In this document: positions 52,605 through 63,897 of the stretch, piece by piece
How positions within the stretch are numbered: the stretch's first letter is position 1
How the letters are laid out: each line of letters begins with the position of its first letter
From: Linnemannia schmuckeri
Lineage: Eukaryota; Mortierellomycota; Mortierellomycetes; Mortierellales; Mortierellaceae
Assembly: GCA_029449235.1 (NCBI GenBank)
Contig: JANATG010000010.1
Coordinates: 2,010,001-2,074,000, forward strand
Length of the DNA stretch: 64,000 nucleotides
Direction of reading: 5' to 3'
The notes under the pieces: generated by a model
The model's input: the letters and a program-made list of their open reading frames with translations, nothing else
Told to the model about the DNA's origin: nothing
The model's database searches: none
Program-made: the position numbers and the translations under genes

Positions 52605-53120
52605 GTCTCTTCTCCTCGCTTCAACATCTCGCTCCCTGTTTTTTTTTTGTTTTACTTCTTCTTTGTCAATTTGCTCTCTGTATCCTCCACCCCTCATTTC
52701 ATCATCACCATCATTATGTCTTTTGCTTCATTTGCTCTTTCTCGCCAGTTATGTTCGTAGCTTTTGTTAGTTACTCTTTTTTTCATTTTTTTTTTTTAAT
52801 GCAGTGTAGTTTTTTCTTCCTTCTTTTCAACCCTTCTTCACCCATGTAAATATAGCTTTTCCCTACCTTCAAAATAGTTTTCCATCCTTCTTTTTCTCCA
52901 AAAAAAAAATCAGATAAAAACCAACAAAACAGAACAAAACAAGACAACCATATCTCAATCCGTCGGTGGAACTGTCCCTTTCTCATGTCGCCTCTTTACC
53001 ATGATCATGTGTTCTGATTTTACAGGAAAATGGAAAGTTTATTTTTTAACAAAAGAAAAACAAAGAAATCTTTGCGTTGTGTGGCAAAGAGCAAAAGGTG
53101 GAAAATGGCAGAAAGAGGTT
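52605..53120. other. Convergent 3' region
   Basis: Between the zinc-finger stop and the stop of the minus-strand EF-hand gene. T-rich, no coding recognised. Confidence 0.4.
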
Positions 53121-54549
53121 TTATGCCAAAAGGTCACGGACAAAGACCTCGTAGTTGACAAGACCATCCTTGTCGACGAGGGCTCCGGCCATCAAGTCCT
53201 CGACCTCCTCTGCGCTCAACACCTCTCCCATAGTCGTCAACACTAATTACATTGACATAAAAAAACACCATAATGGGTTAGAAAACGTTCTTGCCTTGCA
53301 GCTTGCCCACCCTCGCTCGTTAAGAAAAACAAAAGAATGTGAGAAAGTAGAGGAACGAAGAGGAATGGCTTACCGTGACGGAGCTCTGAGGCAGGGATGG
53401 TGCCGTTGTTCTGGGTGTCAAAGACCTTGAAGCCCTCGATCAGCTGGTCGGGCGTGCCTGCGGGCTTGAATCCGTCAGCGCGGAGGGCGATCTTTGTGAA
53501 TGAGTCGAACGACACAACTCCCGTCGCTATTTTGTGTGTGTGTTTTTTGTTCAAAGGTAGGAAGAAAGGAGGAAATGAAGAGCGATCATGCGGGTTAGTT
53601 GTACTCCTTGTAGTAGTGTTATATCCGACAATTACCAGAGTCCAACGGGAAAAAAAAGGGTTAGTAAGGACACGTACAGGAGGGGTCAGCCTGGGCGACG
53701 AGCTCTTGGATCTCAGACTGGGTGGGGTTCTGGCCGATGGAACGGAGGAGATTTCCGAGGGAGGAAGCGGCAATGTTGCCGGATCCCTTGCGGTCAAACA
53801 AGTTAAAGGCCTCCTTGAACTCTGTTATTTAGAAGCGTGAAAGGAAGCGAGTGGGGGAAGGTGATTAGATAAGGCACCTTGAATGGTACGTAGCGAGCAT
53901 GGTGGTTATATGTAGATAACCCATTGACGCTTTATCGAGTTTTGTAGATAAGGATGAGAGTGTATCCTGCGGTAGTTTCCTTCAGTCCTCCAAAGTTTGA
54001 TTTGAGAAGTAGGTAATGGCGGTGATGATGGGGTTTGTGTTTTGTCATCTGGCCCTCCCTGAGATTCGCCCTTTTCATCCGATGACTCCTCTGTCCTTTG
54101 CTCTCTGGCTTGATTTTGTTATTGTGAGTCCGCATGGTCTGGTCGCTTTGGGGTTTCGAACGGACATAAAAAAAGGGGACACAAAGAGTATGTAACAACG
54201 TGGAAAAAGAAAAAAAAAAAAAAAAAAAAAAAAATGAGCGATTCTCTTTGCTCTGAAAAAAGCAAGTTAGTTGTGCCCGTACCCTTGACCTGATCGTCGT
54301 TGATGGCAGCCTATTGTGTGGTGAAAGAAGAAAAAGTGTAAAGCGTTAGCTTTTTGCTGTTCATCGTAAGTAGGGCATGTTTCATCGGCTTTGCGCGCGT
54401 GTTGAGCGATGGTCTTTTTTTTCAGGCACAAAAGAGGGAGTGGCGTATGTATCCTGTGAGAGCCATTCATTCTGGAGCAATTGATGTGCCTTGCAGTCGA
54501 TATGCTTGCTGTTTTTCTTTGAGTTCTGTTGTTGCTTGTAACTTGCCAT
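53121..54549 (-). CDS. Myosin light-chain-like EF-hand protein (Cdc4/calmodulin family)
   Basis: Secure exons: 54283-54310, 53678-53821, 53374-53526, 53121-53242, together 148 residues plus stop. The initiator must lie in an upstream exon. The best candidate is an ATG at 54547-54549, followed at once by gcaagt, which would be a GC-AG intron and give 149 residues, calmodulin size. Body: INDDQVKEFKEAFNLFDRKG, NLLRSIGQNPTQSEIQELV, FKVFDTQNNGTIPASELRHV, MGEVLSAEEVEDLM. Four EF-hand positions are visible but most calcium loops are degraded (loop 1 ends in Ser, loop 4 truncated); only loop 3, DTQNNGTIPASE, approaches consensus. Degraded loops favour a myosin essential light chain (cytokinesis role in fission yeast Cdc4) over calmodulin itself. 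Confidence 0.88.
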
Positions 54550-55305
54550 TGTTGTATATGTATAAGATTGGGGCGGTGGAGGTATGAGTGTGTTGGTGGT
54601 GTGGATGGAAGATGATGAAAGGAGAAAGAAAAAAAAAAGAAAGGACAGGGGCAGGGGCAGGAGGACACTTTTTTTCCCTTTAGAGTTTCTGGCAAGTCCT
54701 CACGTGATTTTTCCCGTCCATACCACCCATGCCGCATCATGGGGCTTAACAAAGCATCGCCCTTGCTAGGACCTCGATCGCAGGGAGATACTGCTCCCTT
54801 CCAGTAGAGATCATGGAAGTCGCGCTTATAAGGATATTTAAAATTCTTTTTTTTCTTCACCCATGACAAGTCAGTAGATCGATCGTTAAGAAACTAAAAG
54901 AGCTGCCTCCTAGCGGTGGGAATGATGGATCCAGGCTCCAAGAACACAGCACAGCAGGAGCAAAGGCGAAAAAATGTAATGGCTCTCCAAGGAGAAGCAG
55001 GATACAGAAAGCAGAAGAATACAATTTCCGGAAAGGAAGGGAGATCATGTGGGTTGAAGCAAGGAGGGATAAATAGAAACTACGACTTCGCGGGAGGAGG
55101 AGGAGGAGGAGGAGGAGGAGGAGGGCCAAAGTCTCTTTTCGTCTGCACGTTGGTCTGTCGTGAAGGGCGGCAAGTCTTGACCCAACCCCTCTGGCATGTC
55201 GTCAATGGTCGTCAGAATCATGGAAGACCATCTTTCGTTCGCTCCCCGCCTCCGAACTACCAAGTCTTTTCGCCGAGCATTAGCCTGAAATCCGCGATTT
55301 GATAA
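54550..55305. other. Intergenic with GGA microsatellite
   Basis: GGA repeat at about 55094-55123. No gene recognised. Marks the change from the conserved block back to accessory DNA. Confidence 0.4.
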
Positions 55306-56950
55306 TAATCACTGATGTGTCGATCTTGATCGCTGTGCTCGGAAATAGTCTGACGGATCTGAATTCGCTCTCATTTTCTTGTAACCTCTTCTCGGAGGAT
55401 CATCAACTGGATGTCGCTGTATCTTATGACTTGGAAGAGGACGAGCTGATCCCTCTGACTACTCTCTCCCGTTATTACAAGTGATATTCGGCAGCAGAAA
55501 AACTACCTCGAATGTTCTGGCGACTTTTTCTAAACAACCTAGGAGTACTCCATCTGAGCTGGAACTTTATGTTGATTATGATATTCGCACCAATAAGCCA
55601 GTCCCTCCCACGCGTCATCTTCACAAGTCTACGCTCGCCTTGGTATTTGAATGTTGGACCGGGTGCGGAGGGTCGCCTGTTTCTTAACCTGGTAACAGGA
55701 TTCCTTCAGTTCGAGTCATTTGCTTACTCTGGACTTGCCATTGTCCAAACGAGTTCTTCTCAACCACACTCCATCGTGATCGACACCTTACTCTCAAGTC
55801 GCCGATTACTGCTGTTCAGTTACAATCCGCCCTTGTCGCCTTCCCGGTTCTTTTCGGCCTCTCAGCACTGCGTCTCGAATGCGATCGCCATGACAGTGGC
55901 AACAGTGAAGTCAGTGTCGCCAACTATCACGACCATTACTCAAGAAATGTTAATAATTACTAGTGGGGCTTCCACTAACAGAGCCACAATAATTCAAGAG
56001 AGTGGAGCTATCAGGAGCATTAGTGCTTGCAGACTCTTGTTTTGCAGGGATTGCGTCTTCGTGTGAGCGCGAGGGTTCGTTATCCTAGAATGGAGACCGT
56101 CAAGTACTCTTCGACTCGTATTGCTACGGCCAGTTCGATTCAGCAGGCGCTGCCCTTCTTTACGGAGCGTCCTAAGGATATAAGCGTTAGTTCAATCGAG
56201 CGTAAAGCGGTAATACAGCTAGATCGAGATCCTTAGATCATGTCATATCCACTGACGATATTGATCTTCACCCGCTGGTATCAGTTCACAGAGGACACTT
56301 TGATGCCACGGCTACCGCATCTTGTCACACTGAGAGTCGGGGCAGTATGCACCCAGAACTTGGAGGCTTTAACTACAACATGCCGAAGTCTCGTCTACAC
56401 ACAATTCTCTCTGGAAGAGCAATGCTCGGCAAAGAAGCCTCGATTATTCACGATCTGCTCTCGGTTGAAGACTGCCTAGGAGACGGTTACCTATCTCTGG
56501 CGGACGAAATTATTGCCGCCTCAGAATGGACTTGCTTGGAGCTCGAGAAGATTGATATTGAGGTTTAAAAGTCATCTCGGATGATAGCCTGCTCTCACAT
56601 GCAGACCATAGCCCCGATTCAATACTTCAGTATGCCTACATGTGCATGGAATATTTTCGAGGACACGAAGGCATTGGAACACCAGAAAGCCTAGCGCTCG
56701 ATGCGGAGGCAGGTTCACACAAAATTGGCGCGATTCAGTACCTTATCAAGATTAGTATTGGTCCGCGGTTCTTTGTCAACCTGGGATCTCTCCCTTGACC
56801 AATCTGCTGTTCAGGCGTCATAGGATAGGCAATGTAGGTTTGCCTTTTCGCAAGACTCTGAGTTCGGACTGGTCGATTCTCTTCCTAAGATGAGGAAGAT
56901 TGAAATATACAGGTTTTATCTGTCGAAACTGAGTGGGTTCTCGAAATTGG
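55306..56950 (+). pseudogene. F-box/LRR-like gene 3, shattered
   Basis: Plus-strand fragments in shifting frames follow the order of F-box/LRR-like gene 1. 55309-55480 has LTDLNSLSF; 55512-55560 has MFWRLFLNNL (compare TTWRLVLANR). 56240-56479 has YPLTILIFTRWYQF and RSLVYTQFSLEEQCSA (compare YPLTILIFPDGDHF and LVYTRFSLEEQCSV). 56480-56568 has CLGDGYLSLADEII and WTCLELEKIDIEV. 56860-56950 has LVDSLPKMRKIEIYRFYLS. Many stops and frameshifts; the F-box start itself is not recognisable. Most decayed of the three copies, and the only one on +. Confidence 0.7.
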
Positions 56951-57220
56951 CGTGGATGAGAGGGTGGTAGAGATTGAAGGAGGGAAGGAAGAATCAGATA
57001 TTCGCTATTGAAGCGCGTCGTCGCCTTTAAGCGGTCGATGGATCGATCCGGACAAGCACACGCAAGAACTGCTTCCATGTGCCTTTTTTTTTATCCTTCT
57101 CTTTATTTTTAGCTCTATCTCCTTCACACCAAAATACAACAAAAAATGTGCCGAAAAGTTGTTCTATTTTTTAAAAGAATGATGTCGACAATGCGACTAG
57201 AGATGTAATCAGGAAGCGTG

Positions 57221-60200
57221 CTAGACGGCGGATGACACAGTAGCACCGCGTTGCTCAAGCAGCTTTCGATTGATCGGACTAAGACCGGCGGCATCCTGGA
57301 GCAATGCGCCCGAGACAGCAAGCACAGCAGGTCCAGAAGCCCACAGCAGATGAACAGACACTCTCCCAGACTCACTACTTTCCTCCACCCGCCAGGCACG
57401 AATCGATCCTTCGTGGGAAGCAGTCGCAAACTCCAACTTGTTGGGCCTCCAAACAACATCTCTAACAGCTCCAGTGAACCCCTCGATGACTGACACACAA
57501 TCTTGATCCTGTAGCGGTAGCGCCTGCTGATCTTGATCCGGGGAGGGCAACCTCCAGAGTCGGACACAAGTGTTATGAGCTGTTGCTACCCACTGACCGT
57601 AGGATGAGAACGCGAATTTGTAAATGTGCTGGTCCTGCTTCAGGATGTATCGGAAATCTTGGAGCTGTTGATCGTCGTCCCATAATCGAATGGCTCCATC
57701 TCCGTGACAGGAGGTGACCTGCGGACAGCCGGGCCTATAAGCAACAACATTCTCTTTGTGCTGACCGGATTCGATCAACTTATCCGCCTTGAGTACACCA
57801 GTGCTGGTCTCCCAGAGTCGGATCTTTCCCTCCGAGCATGCCGATGTAATCCAGTGACCATCCGGAGAAAAAGTAACACTCTGAATATTCCCCTCGTGGC
57901 CGTACAAAACACGACCAGCCGTTCCTGAACGAGTATGCCATAGCCTCACCGCCGAGTCAAAATCGCCGGAAGCAAGCCAGCGGCCGCAGGGCGAGAAGGC
58001 CACAGAATACACGCCATACTCGTGCCCACTAAGCACATAGGCGGTAGCACATGATTCGACGCTCCATAGCGTCACTTCCTCCTTGGCGCCGCCGATGGCT
58101 AACTGAAGACCGTCCGGCGAGAATGCAATGCAACGTGTATTGCGCAGGTGAGCAGGAAAAACAAACTCGATGTCCCCTGAATCTGCGTTGAGTTGTCGCG
58201 TGGGTCCGGTCAGACCGCCAGAGATAAGGTGCCGTCCGTCCGGAGAGTATGCCACACAAAACTGTGGGTCTGGAGTGTCATGAGAATCGAATCCTGATCC
58301 AAGCGAGCTCACTTTCCACAGCCGCAGAGTCTTGTCGTCACTTGCTGAAGCGATATATGAGCCATCTGGTGGCGAAAACCGAATGCAATTGACAATATCT
58401 GTATGGCTGACAAATGACGAGATAAGTGAGCCAGAACGAGAATCCCACAGCTTTACCGTACGGTCCTTGCTGGATGAGGCGATCCAACGGTTGTCAGGTG
58501 AAAAGGCGACGCTGGCGATGTCTTTTGTGTGTGCCTCCCATGTCCGCCCAGGCTCCAGGGTGGTCGCTGTTGCTTCCCATAACTGTAACCGTCCTTCATA
58601 GGAGCCTGTAGCGATTCGTCGGCCGTCTGATGAATATGTCAGACACATAAGGCAATCGTCATCGTAAGACACTAACACAGGCAACCCGGTGAGTGTGTCA
58701 AATAATTGGATCGTCCCTTGCCTGCTGGTGCAGGCAATGGTGTTTCCATCTGGTGAATAGATTATACTGGTAACCGCGTCAATGTCGTCGGTTATGATGA
58801 AAACAGCAGCTCCGGTCCGAGTGTCCCAGAGTCGCACCGATTTAAAACCGGCCGATGCGACCTGCTGGCACGTTGGTGAGAACGCCACCGCCTCCGCCCC
58901 GTCTGTGTGTCCCTCCAAAGTGAAATCGGTCGATCCAGTCTTACAGTTCCACAGCCGTGCTGTCTTGTCCCAGCTGCCAGAGATAAGCTGTAGACCTGTA
59001 GATGAATAAGCAAGGCTTGTAACACGGTTTTTGTGGCCTTGGAAGACATGAATCCTTGTCCAGGTAGCAGTGTCGTAGATACTGATATTGCCGTTGTCCA
59101 GACCCGCCGCGAGAAACTTGCCGTCTGGCGAAAAGGCGCATGAGTAGACCTTCTCCGACTCCTCCAAGTATGGCAACTCTCCAAGTTGAGTTCTATCCAT
59201 GCAGGCTCCGCTGAAATCCGCCTGTCGAATCCATGCCTTGGAGAGGTTGACGCCTGTCAGGTCGGCGTCCTGAAGTTGTGCCGAGTCAAACTGCCCGCCA
59301 GTCAGATCTGCTCCCCGAGTGCGAATGCCTCGAAAATCGACTCCATTAAAGCTTACGCCGGCTTTGACCAGGATACTGATGGCGTTCGCTGCTGCGGTGG
59401 CTGCAGAGGTGTTCGTCTTAGACTGTTCGATGACGGTACGGAGCCGATGCTTGAAATCAGGGTGCTGCTGGACTCGATCGCAAAGGAACTGGATGACGGA
59501 GGGTTCTTTAAGAAGGTCAAGCGTAAACAAGGGACCGTCGATGTCAAATGTTTGGATAGGCGAAGGGCTAGAATCACATTGCGGACCAAATTCGTCTTCT
59601 TGACTGCCAGGCCTGTAGACTACGCAAGAGAGGAAGTATTCCAGGACGGATCTATGGACAAATCGAAACTGGTTGCCGGCACGTTCGAAGGGACAACACT
59701 CTCGCAAAAGCCGGATCTGGGGTTCCATGCTGAAAAACTCAGCCTTCCAAGTCTTCACGTCGCGTAAATGTATGTACTGGACCACCGGGTGGCCGTCCTG
59801 CCGTTTGAAGATCGAGTCAGCTAGTCGTTTCTGGAAATCGATTGCTCTGGCAATAAAGCCATCGTCCATCAACTCCTCGAGTACATCCCGTTCGTCCTTT
59901 CTCAGGGTGTTGGAATGCAGGCGCAGCTTGTTAGTATTGAGCCACTGCTCAACGAACTCGTCATAGAGGCTGACACGAGTTACTCGAAGCGACGAGACAT
60001 CCTGCTGGGAGCCAACAAGTGTGGGCAAGACATCCAGAGCGAGCGTAAGCAAGAAGGGGTTCCTGACCAGGTCCATCAGATTGGGGATTGCCATCAGCTT
60101 GTCCATGTACTCTTCCGACGGCCAGACATCTGATTGCCCACTTAAAGGCTGCGCGCTGTTATTCTGCACATATTGGTCGACATAACCCTTGATCTGCTTA

Positions 60201-62509
60201 TTCGAGAACGGTGCAATGACGGCTTCTTGGAATAGGTCCTGGCGCACGTTGGTGTTGTATCGATCGAAGGGCTGGGGCTGGAAACGATCCCGATATACTG
60301 GTCCGAGATACTGAGTCCTGCAGGTAATGACCATTTTGGTATTCCACTGTCCCGGCTGGTTAAGAAAGTTGGCCTTGTGGAGGTTGATCTGCTGTTGACT
60401 CTCATCGTAGCCATCGCAGATAAGAACCAATTGGCGATGCAACTTGAGTTCCTGGATCTGGTCTTCGTTAAAATTGTGAAACTGCAATTGCTTTCTAACC
60501 ATGCCGTGCTTGGGCTCGTCGATGTCGGATAAGTTGATGAAAAGAGGGATAGGCCCGCCACGCTTGTATCCTGTCCATAGTTGACGCTCCAGGCGTCGGT
60601 TGAATGTGGACTTGCCGGCGCCAGAATCTCCCAGAATCAGCATGACCTGGCGGTCGCTGGCCAGAAAATCCTGAACATTCTCCATCAAAGGAAATAACTC
60701 ATCGTCCGTGGCGCGGAGTGAGGGCTTAGCCATAGGAGAGATGTAAACCGTTTGCTGCTGTTCTTCTTTCAGCCGCTGTAGTTGGAGCTTGTAGAGTTCA
60801 TATTCCATGTAGGGGATTTTCTGGGCCTTGGTCAGGATTGGAAATGAGTCGGGAATTGGAAGTCGGGATCTCAAAGGATAAGGGTGTTGGGTCTTGGGGG
60901 TGTTGTCCAAGTTGAGTTCTTGCAACAGGGCAATGGCGTGTTTGCTGACGGCTTGGTCGGAAGTAGATCCTAGATTGTCGACAATGCTCATCATCCATGT
61001 CTTGAAGCTCTCGTCGCGGCCCCAGTCTTGATCATTCCTGTAGAGATGACCAACAAGGTCGATGGCTTGTTGGCGAGCGGCGATGCTCCAGACCGAGTCG
61101 ACTGCAATTTCGCCCAGCAGCTGACAGATTCCCCACTGGAACAGAGCATCGCAACGGCAAGGCGCGTCAAAGATAAGCTGCTTCAAATCCTTCACTTGAC
61201 CAGCCTGCACAAACGCATGCGCGGCACGGATGGCGGGATACCACGATTTCCTTTGCCCAGACCCAAGTCCCTCCTTCAGACTCTCGAAAACCCCTTGGCC
61301 ACTCTCCACCAGCGAGCCAACGCCTTCATAAACAGTAACAGCGGTTGCGATCGCACTAGTGACGACTCCGTGCAGCTTTTCCAACCCTTCAAGGACCGAG
61401 CCCAGATCCAAATTGAGCACACTTGTGACCTTGACCAAACTATCCACCACACCGGCTGAGTGTCTCAACACCGACTGCAAAGCCGTCTCGTCATCAGGCA
61501 CGTACTGCAGCGCTTGGAAGGCGTAGCAGGCTTGATACATCAAGTACGGATCAGAGCTGTTCTTCAGTCCTGAGAGAACTACTGACAATGGTTCGTGCTC
61601 CAAGACGCGGTCCAGATCCTGCACCTTGTGGTCAGCCATGACATCAAGCACCCTGGAGACAGCTAGCGCAACGTGGTATGAATGCTCGGACGACTGCTGG
61701 TGTGTCCCTTGCAAGCGAGTCCTAAGCATGCTGAGGATCTTGATCAAGTCGTCGGAAACAAGAAACTTAGGTGAGGCAGACTGGATAAGGTGGACAAGAC
61801 CGTGGAGCAGGTTGATGTCCAGGATACGAGACTCGTCAAACTCCGTGATGATCGTCGACAGTAACTTGCGATATGGTTCTTTCCGCAGAACAGGAGCTAG
61901 GGCGACAATCTCAGCAATTTTGATCGAGTCTTTGTTGCTGTCCTTGATAAATGCCTCGACCATCCGGGTGACGAGCCATTGTATATGATCCTGTTTGACT
62001 GGGTCCTTCTCGATCTTTTTCAGCCACTCTTGTTCAGCCTTGTTGAGTGTTGGTTCCTGAGAAGTATTGATGGAGTCATCAGTCGCATTTTCTTCGTCTG
62101 TCATAGATGACGAAGTGGCGACCGAATCCTGGAGAAGCAACATATTACAGTAGAGCAATTGGTCGGTTCGCTCGATACGCTCCGGTCCCGGCAACGCGGT
62201 CTTGATAGCGGGTTTGGCGACGTTCTTTGGGAAGATGTCAGGGAGGATTTCACCCATAGTCGGTGCCATTGGTAAAGGTTTGTTCTGGTCACCGGTGATC
62301 TGAGAAGCGACAGAGGACTGAATTGACTGTTGAGAGTGAACCTCAGACTTCAATGACTGGGTCGGTGACTTGGCTTTGACCTTGGCCTTGGATTTGGAGA
62401 CACTGAAGAAGCCGTGAAATATGCCGCCCTTCCTAATAGGCTGGGCGGTGTTGGTGCTGTCCTTGTCAGGAACATGAGTATCCAGTTGGTCGAGAGGGTG
62501 GTTGTTCAT
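57221..62509 (-). CDS. NLR-like protein: helical N-terminus, NACHT NTPase, pentapeptide repeats, WD40 repeats
   Basis: Uninterrupted 1762-residue frame from ATG 62509. Residues about 130-600 are helical, ARM/HEAT-like, including a Gly/Val/Ala-rich amphipathic stretch (LHGVVTSAIATAVTVYEGV). NACHT follows: Walker A ILGDSGAGKST near residue 625, Walker B LVLICDGYDESQ near 696, then a winged-helix-like region. Pentapeptide repeats (GADLTGGQFDSAQLQDADLT) lie at about 1056-1110. From about 1120 there are roughly 14 WD40 units of FSPDG type (CAFSPDGKFLAAG, LWDTRTG) to a conserved tail AAGLSPINRKLLEQRGAT. Fungal NLRs of this build are thought to sense non-self or damage and trigger incompatibility or cell death (family knowledge); a role here is inference. 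Fragments of the same family lie at 18.3 kb and at the right edge. Confidence 0.92.
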   Translation of the reverse strand: MNNHPLDQLDTHVPDKDSTNTAQPIRKGGIFHGFFSVSKSKAKVKAKSPTQSLKSEVHSQQSIQSSVASQITGDQNKPLPMAPTMGEILPDIFPKNVAKPAIKTALPGPERIERTDQLLYCNMLLLQDSVATSSSMTDEENATDDSINTSQEPTLNKAEQEWLKKIEKDPVKQDHIQWLVTRMVEAFIKDSNKDSIKIAEIVALAPVLRKEPYRKLLSTIITEFDESRILDINLLHGLVHLIQSASPKFLVSDDLIKILSMLRTRLQGTHQQSSEHSYHVALAVSRVLDVMADHKVQDLDRVLEHEPLSVVLSGLKNSSDPYLMYQACYAFQALQYVPDDETALQSVLRHSAGVVDSLVKVTSVLNLDLGSVLEGLEKLHGVVTSAIATAVTVYEGVGSLVESGQGVFESLKEGLGSGQRKSWYPAIRAAHAFVQAGQVKDLKQLIFDAPCRCDALFQWGICQLLGEIAVDSVWSIAARQQAIDLVGHLYRNDQDWGRDESFKTWMMSIVDNLGSTSDQAVSKHAIALLQELNLDNTPKTQHPYPLRSRLPIPDSFPILTKAQKIPYMEYELYKLQLQRLKEEQQQTVYISPMAKPSLRATDDELFPLMENVQDFLASDRQVMLILGDSGAGKSTFNRRLERQLWTGYKRGGPIPLFINLSDIDEPKHGMVRKQLQFHNFNEDQIQELKLHRQLVLICDGYDESQQQINLHKANFLNQPGQWNTKMVITCRTQYLGPVYRDRFQPQPFDRYNTNVRQDLFQEAVIAPFSNKQIKGYVDQYVQNNSAQPLSGQSDVWPSEEYMDKLMAIPNLMDLVRNPFLLTLALDVLPTLVGSQQDVSSLRVTRVSLYDEFVEQWLNTNKLRLHSNTLRKDERDVLEELMDDGFIARAIDFQKRLADSIFKRQDGHPVVQYIHLRDVKTWKAEFFSMEPQIRLLRECCPFERAGNQFRFVHRSVLEYFLSCVVYRPGSQEDEFGPQCDSSPSPIQTFDIDGPLFTLDLLKEPSVIQFLCDRVQQHPDFKHRLRTVIEQSKTNTSAATAAANAISILVKAGVSFNGVDFRGIRTRGADLTGGQFDSAQLQDADLTGVNLSKAWIRQADFSGACMDRTQLGELPYLEESEKVYSCAFSPDGKFLAAGLDNGNISIYDTATWTRIHVFQGHKNRVTSLAYSSTGLQLISGSWDKTARLWNCKTGSTDFTLEGHTDGAEAVAFSPTCQQVASAGFKSVRLWDTRTGAAVFIITDDIDAVTSIIYSPDGNTIACTSRQGTIQLFDTLTGLPVLVSYDDDCLMCLTYSSDGRRIATGSYEGRLQLWEATATTLEPGRTWEAHTKDIASVAFSPDNRWIASSSKDRTVKLWDSRSGSLISSFVSHTDIVNCIRFSPPDGSYIASASDDKTLRLWKVSSLGSGFDSHDTPDPQFCVAYSPDGRHLISGGLTGPTRQLNADSGDIEFVFPAHLRNTRCIAFSPDGLQLAIGGAKEEVTLWSVESCATAYVLSGHEYGVYSVAFSPCGRWLASGDFDSAVRLWHTRSGTAGRVLYGHEGNIQSVTFSPDGHWITSACSEGKIRLWETSTGVLKADKLIESGQHKENVVAYRPGCPQVTSCHGDGAIRLWDDDQQLQDFRYILKQDQHIYKFAFSSYGQWVATAHNTCVRLWRLPSPDQDQQALPLQDQDCVSVIEGFTGAVRDVVWRPNKLEFATASHEGSIRAWRVEESSESGRVSVHLLWASGPAVLAVSGALLQDAAGLSPINRKLLEQRGATVSSAV

Positions 62510-63897
62510 CGTGGTGAGGAGTCTAATAATCGTTCCACAATCAACTATCGGTATTCGAACGTGTTATCCATATGACAGCGCGGAGCAAACTAATGATCAC
62601 CAGCTTGAGGAATGCATTGTGCTCTTACCTTAGGTTGGTGAAAGGAGGCTTTCTATATTATGTGGAGACAGTGAGTAGGGTGATGATCAAAGATCCCAGG
62701 GGTGAGATGGGAAGGAACCTATGACAGGGAACAAAGATTGCAGTTATGTGAGTGTCTGTGTAATCCTCATGGACAGTGTTGTCCAGGCTATACATCGTAC
62801 TCGTCAAAGGAGAGCATATAGCTTACCTCTTGAGAAAAGGAGGCTGCTGTTTTTTTTGTTCAGGGTGCTCGGGTGACTATCGAAGGCGGAAGACCGCCTA
62901 TGTGAATTGCAAGGGTGTCAGGTTAGCACAGTTGCAGTCTTGATAGAGTTTGAGCATATCTTGTTAAAAATACCCTTGTCTTTTGAAACGCGCCGTTAGT
63001 TTATGAAGGAATCTTGTCAAAGGATGCGAGTTCATGGCTGCGGATGAGTGTTGACAAAGGCACGCCTTAGACTTTGTGAGAGCCTCATGTTTGTCGTCTT
63101 TCGTTGATTAAGTTGCTGTGCTATGATGGTTCGGATGATCTTACGTTTGATCGAGATCAAGATGTCAACTGATCAAGAGTTGATTCCGAGACAAAGAGCT
63201 GACGGGTGGTGGACAAAGAACGAAAGGTGGAGGTGTTGGATGAGGGTGGTACTGATGTTTGTGATGATGGAGACAATGGAAGTCTGTGGGAAGAGATCAA
63301 GCGAGACAGTCGCTTACCCTTTGTCATTGTCCCATGTCACGTTGTTACACTAAAAGAAAGAAAAAAAGGACCAGAATCATGCGAGGGCATACCATGCACC
63401 ATTGAACAAGCGGAAGGCAGAGGGAAGGCAGAGGGAAGGCAGACGGGAGGGTAGAGGGGAAGAGGGGAAGAGGGAGGAAAAGATACAAGTGTGAGAAGCG
63501 ATCGGGTAGCGATGGACTTGTTGCCAGACTCGTCTTATTTCAACCCAAAGTGCCTTGATCTTGTCAGGAGCCATCAACAAGGTGATTGAGACCGAGATGG
63601 TTGCCACTGATGGTTCCTGAAAATAGCCGTTGTGATGATCTACAGATCTAGAGGAATCAGGATTGGATTAAGTTACAAAAATTTGGCCCCTTACAAAAAC
63701 CTTGTTTTCTTGACTTTCAAGCTGTTTTGTCCTCATCTACCTCCTTGTTAATGCTTCTTAGTTTTCTGATCATGAACACCCAATAAATGGACACAGAGAA
63801 GTATAATACGATTCCATACAAGAAGGAATCTATATGTTATTTATGGAAAAGAATGTCATAGTATAAGTAGAAGATGCTACTTGGAGAGAGGCTCTAG
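62510..63897. other. Upstream of the NLR gene / spacer to the next NLR copy
   Basis: Minus-strand leader has several ctcttac/cttac donor-like sites (62628, 62825), suggesting introns in the 5' UTR. Near 63413-63450 a short agggaaggcag repeat. 63560-63605 carries a fragment (AINKVIETEMVATD) shared with 17960-18035. No intact gene. Confidence 0.45.

Noticed and set aside
54283..54869. 200-codon minus-strand frame overlapping the first light-chain exon
   Set aside because: Composition is leader/intron-like, and the light-chain exons account for the conserved part.
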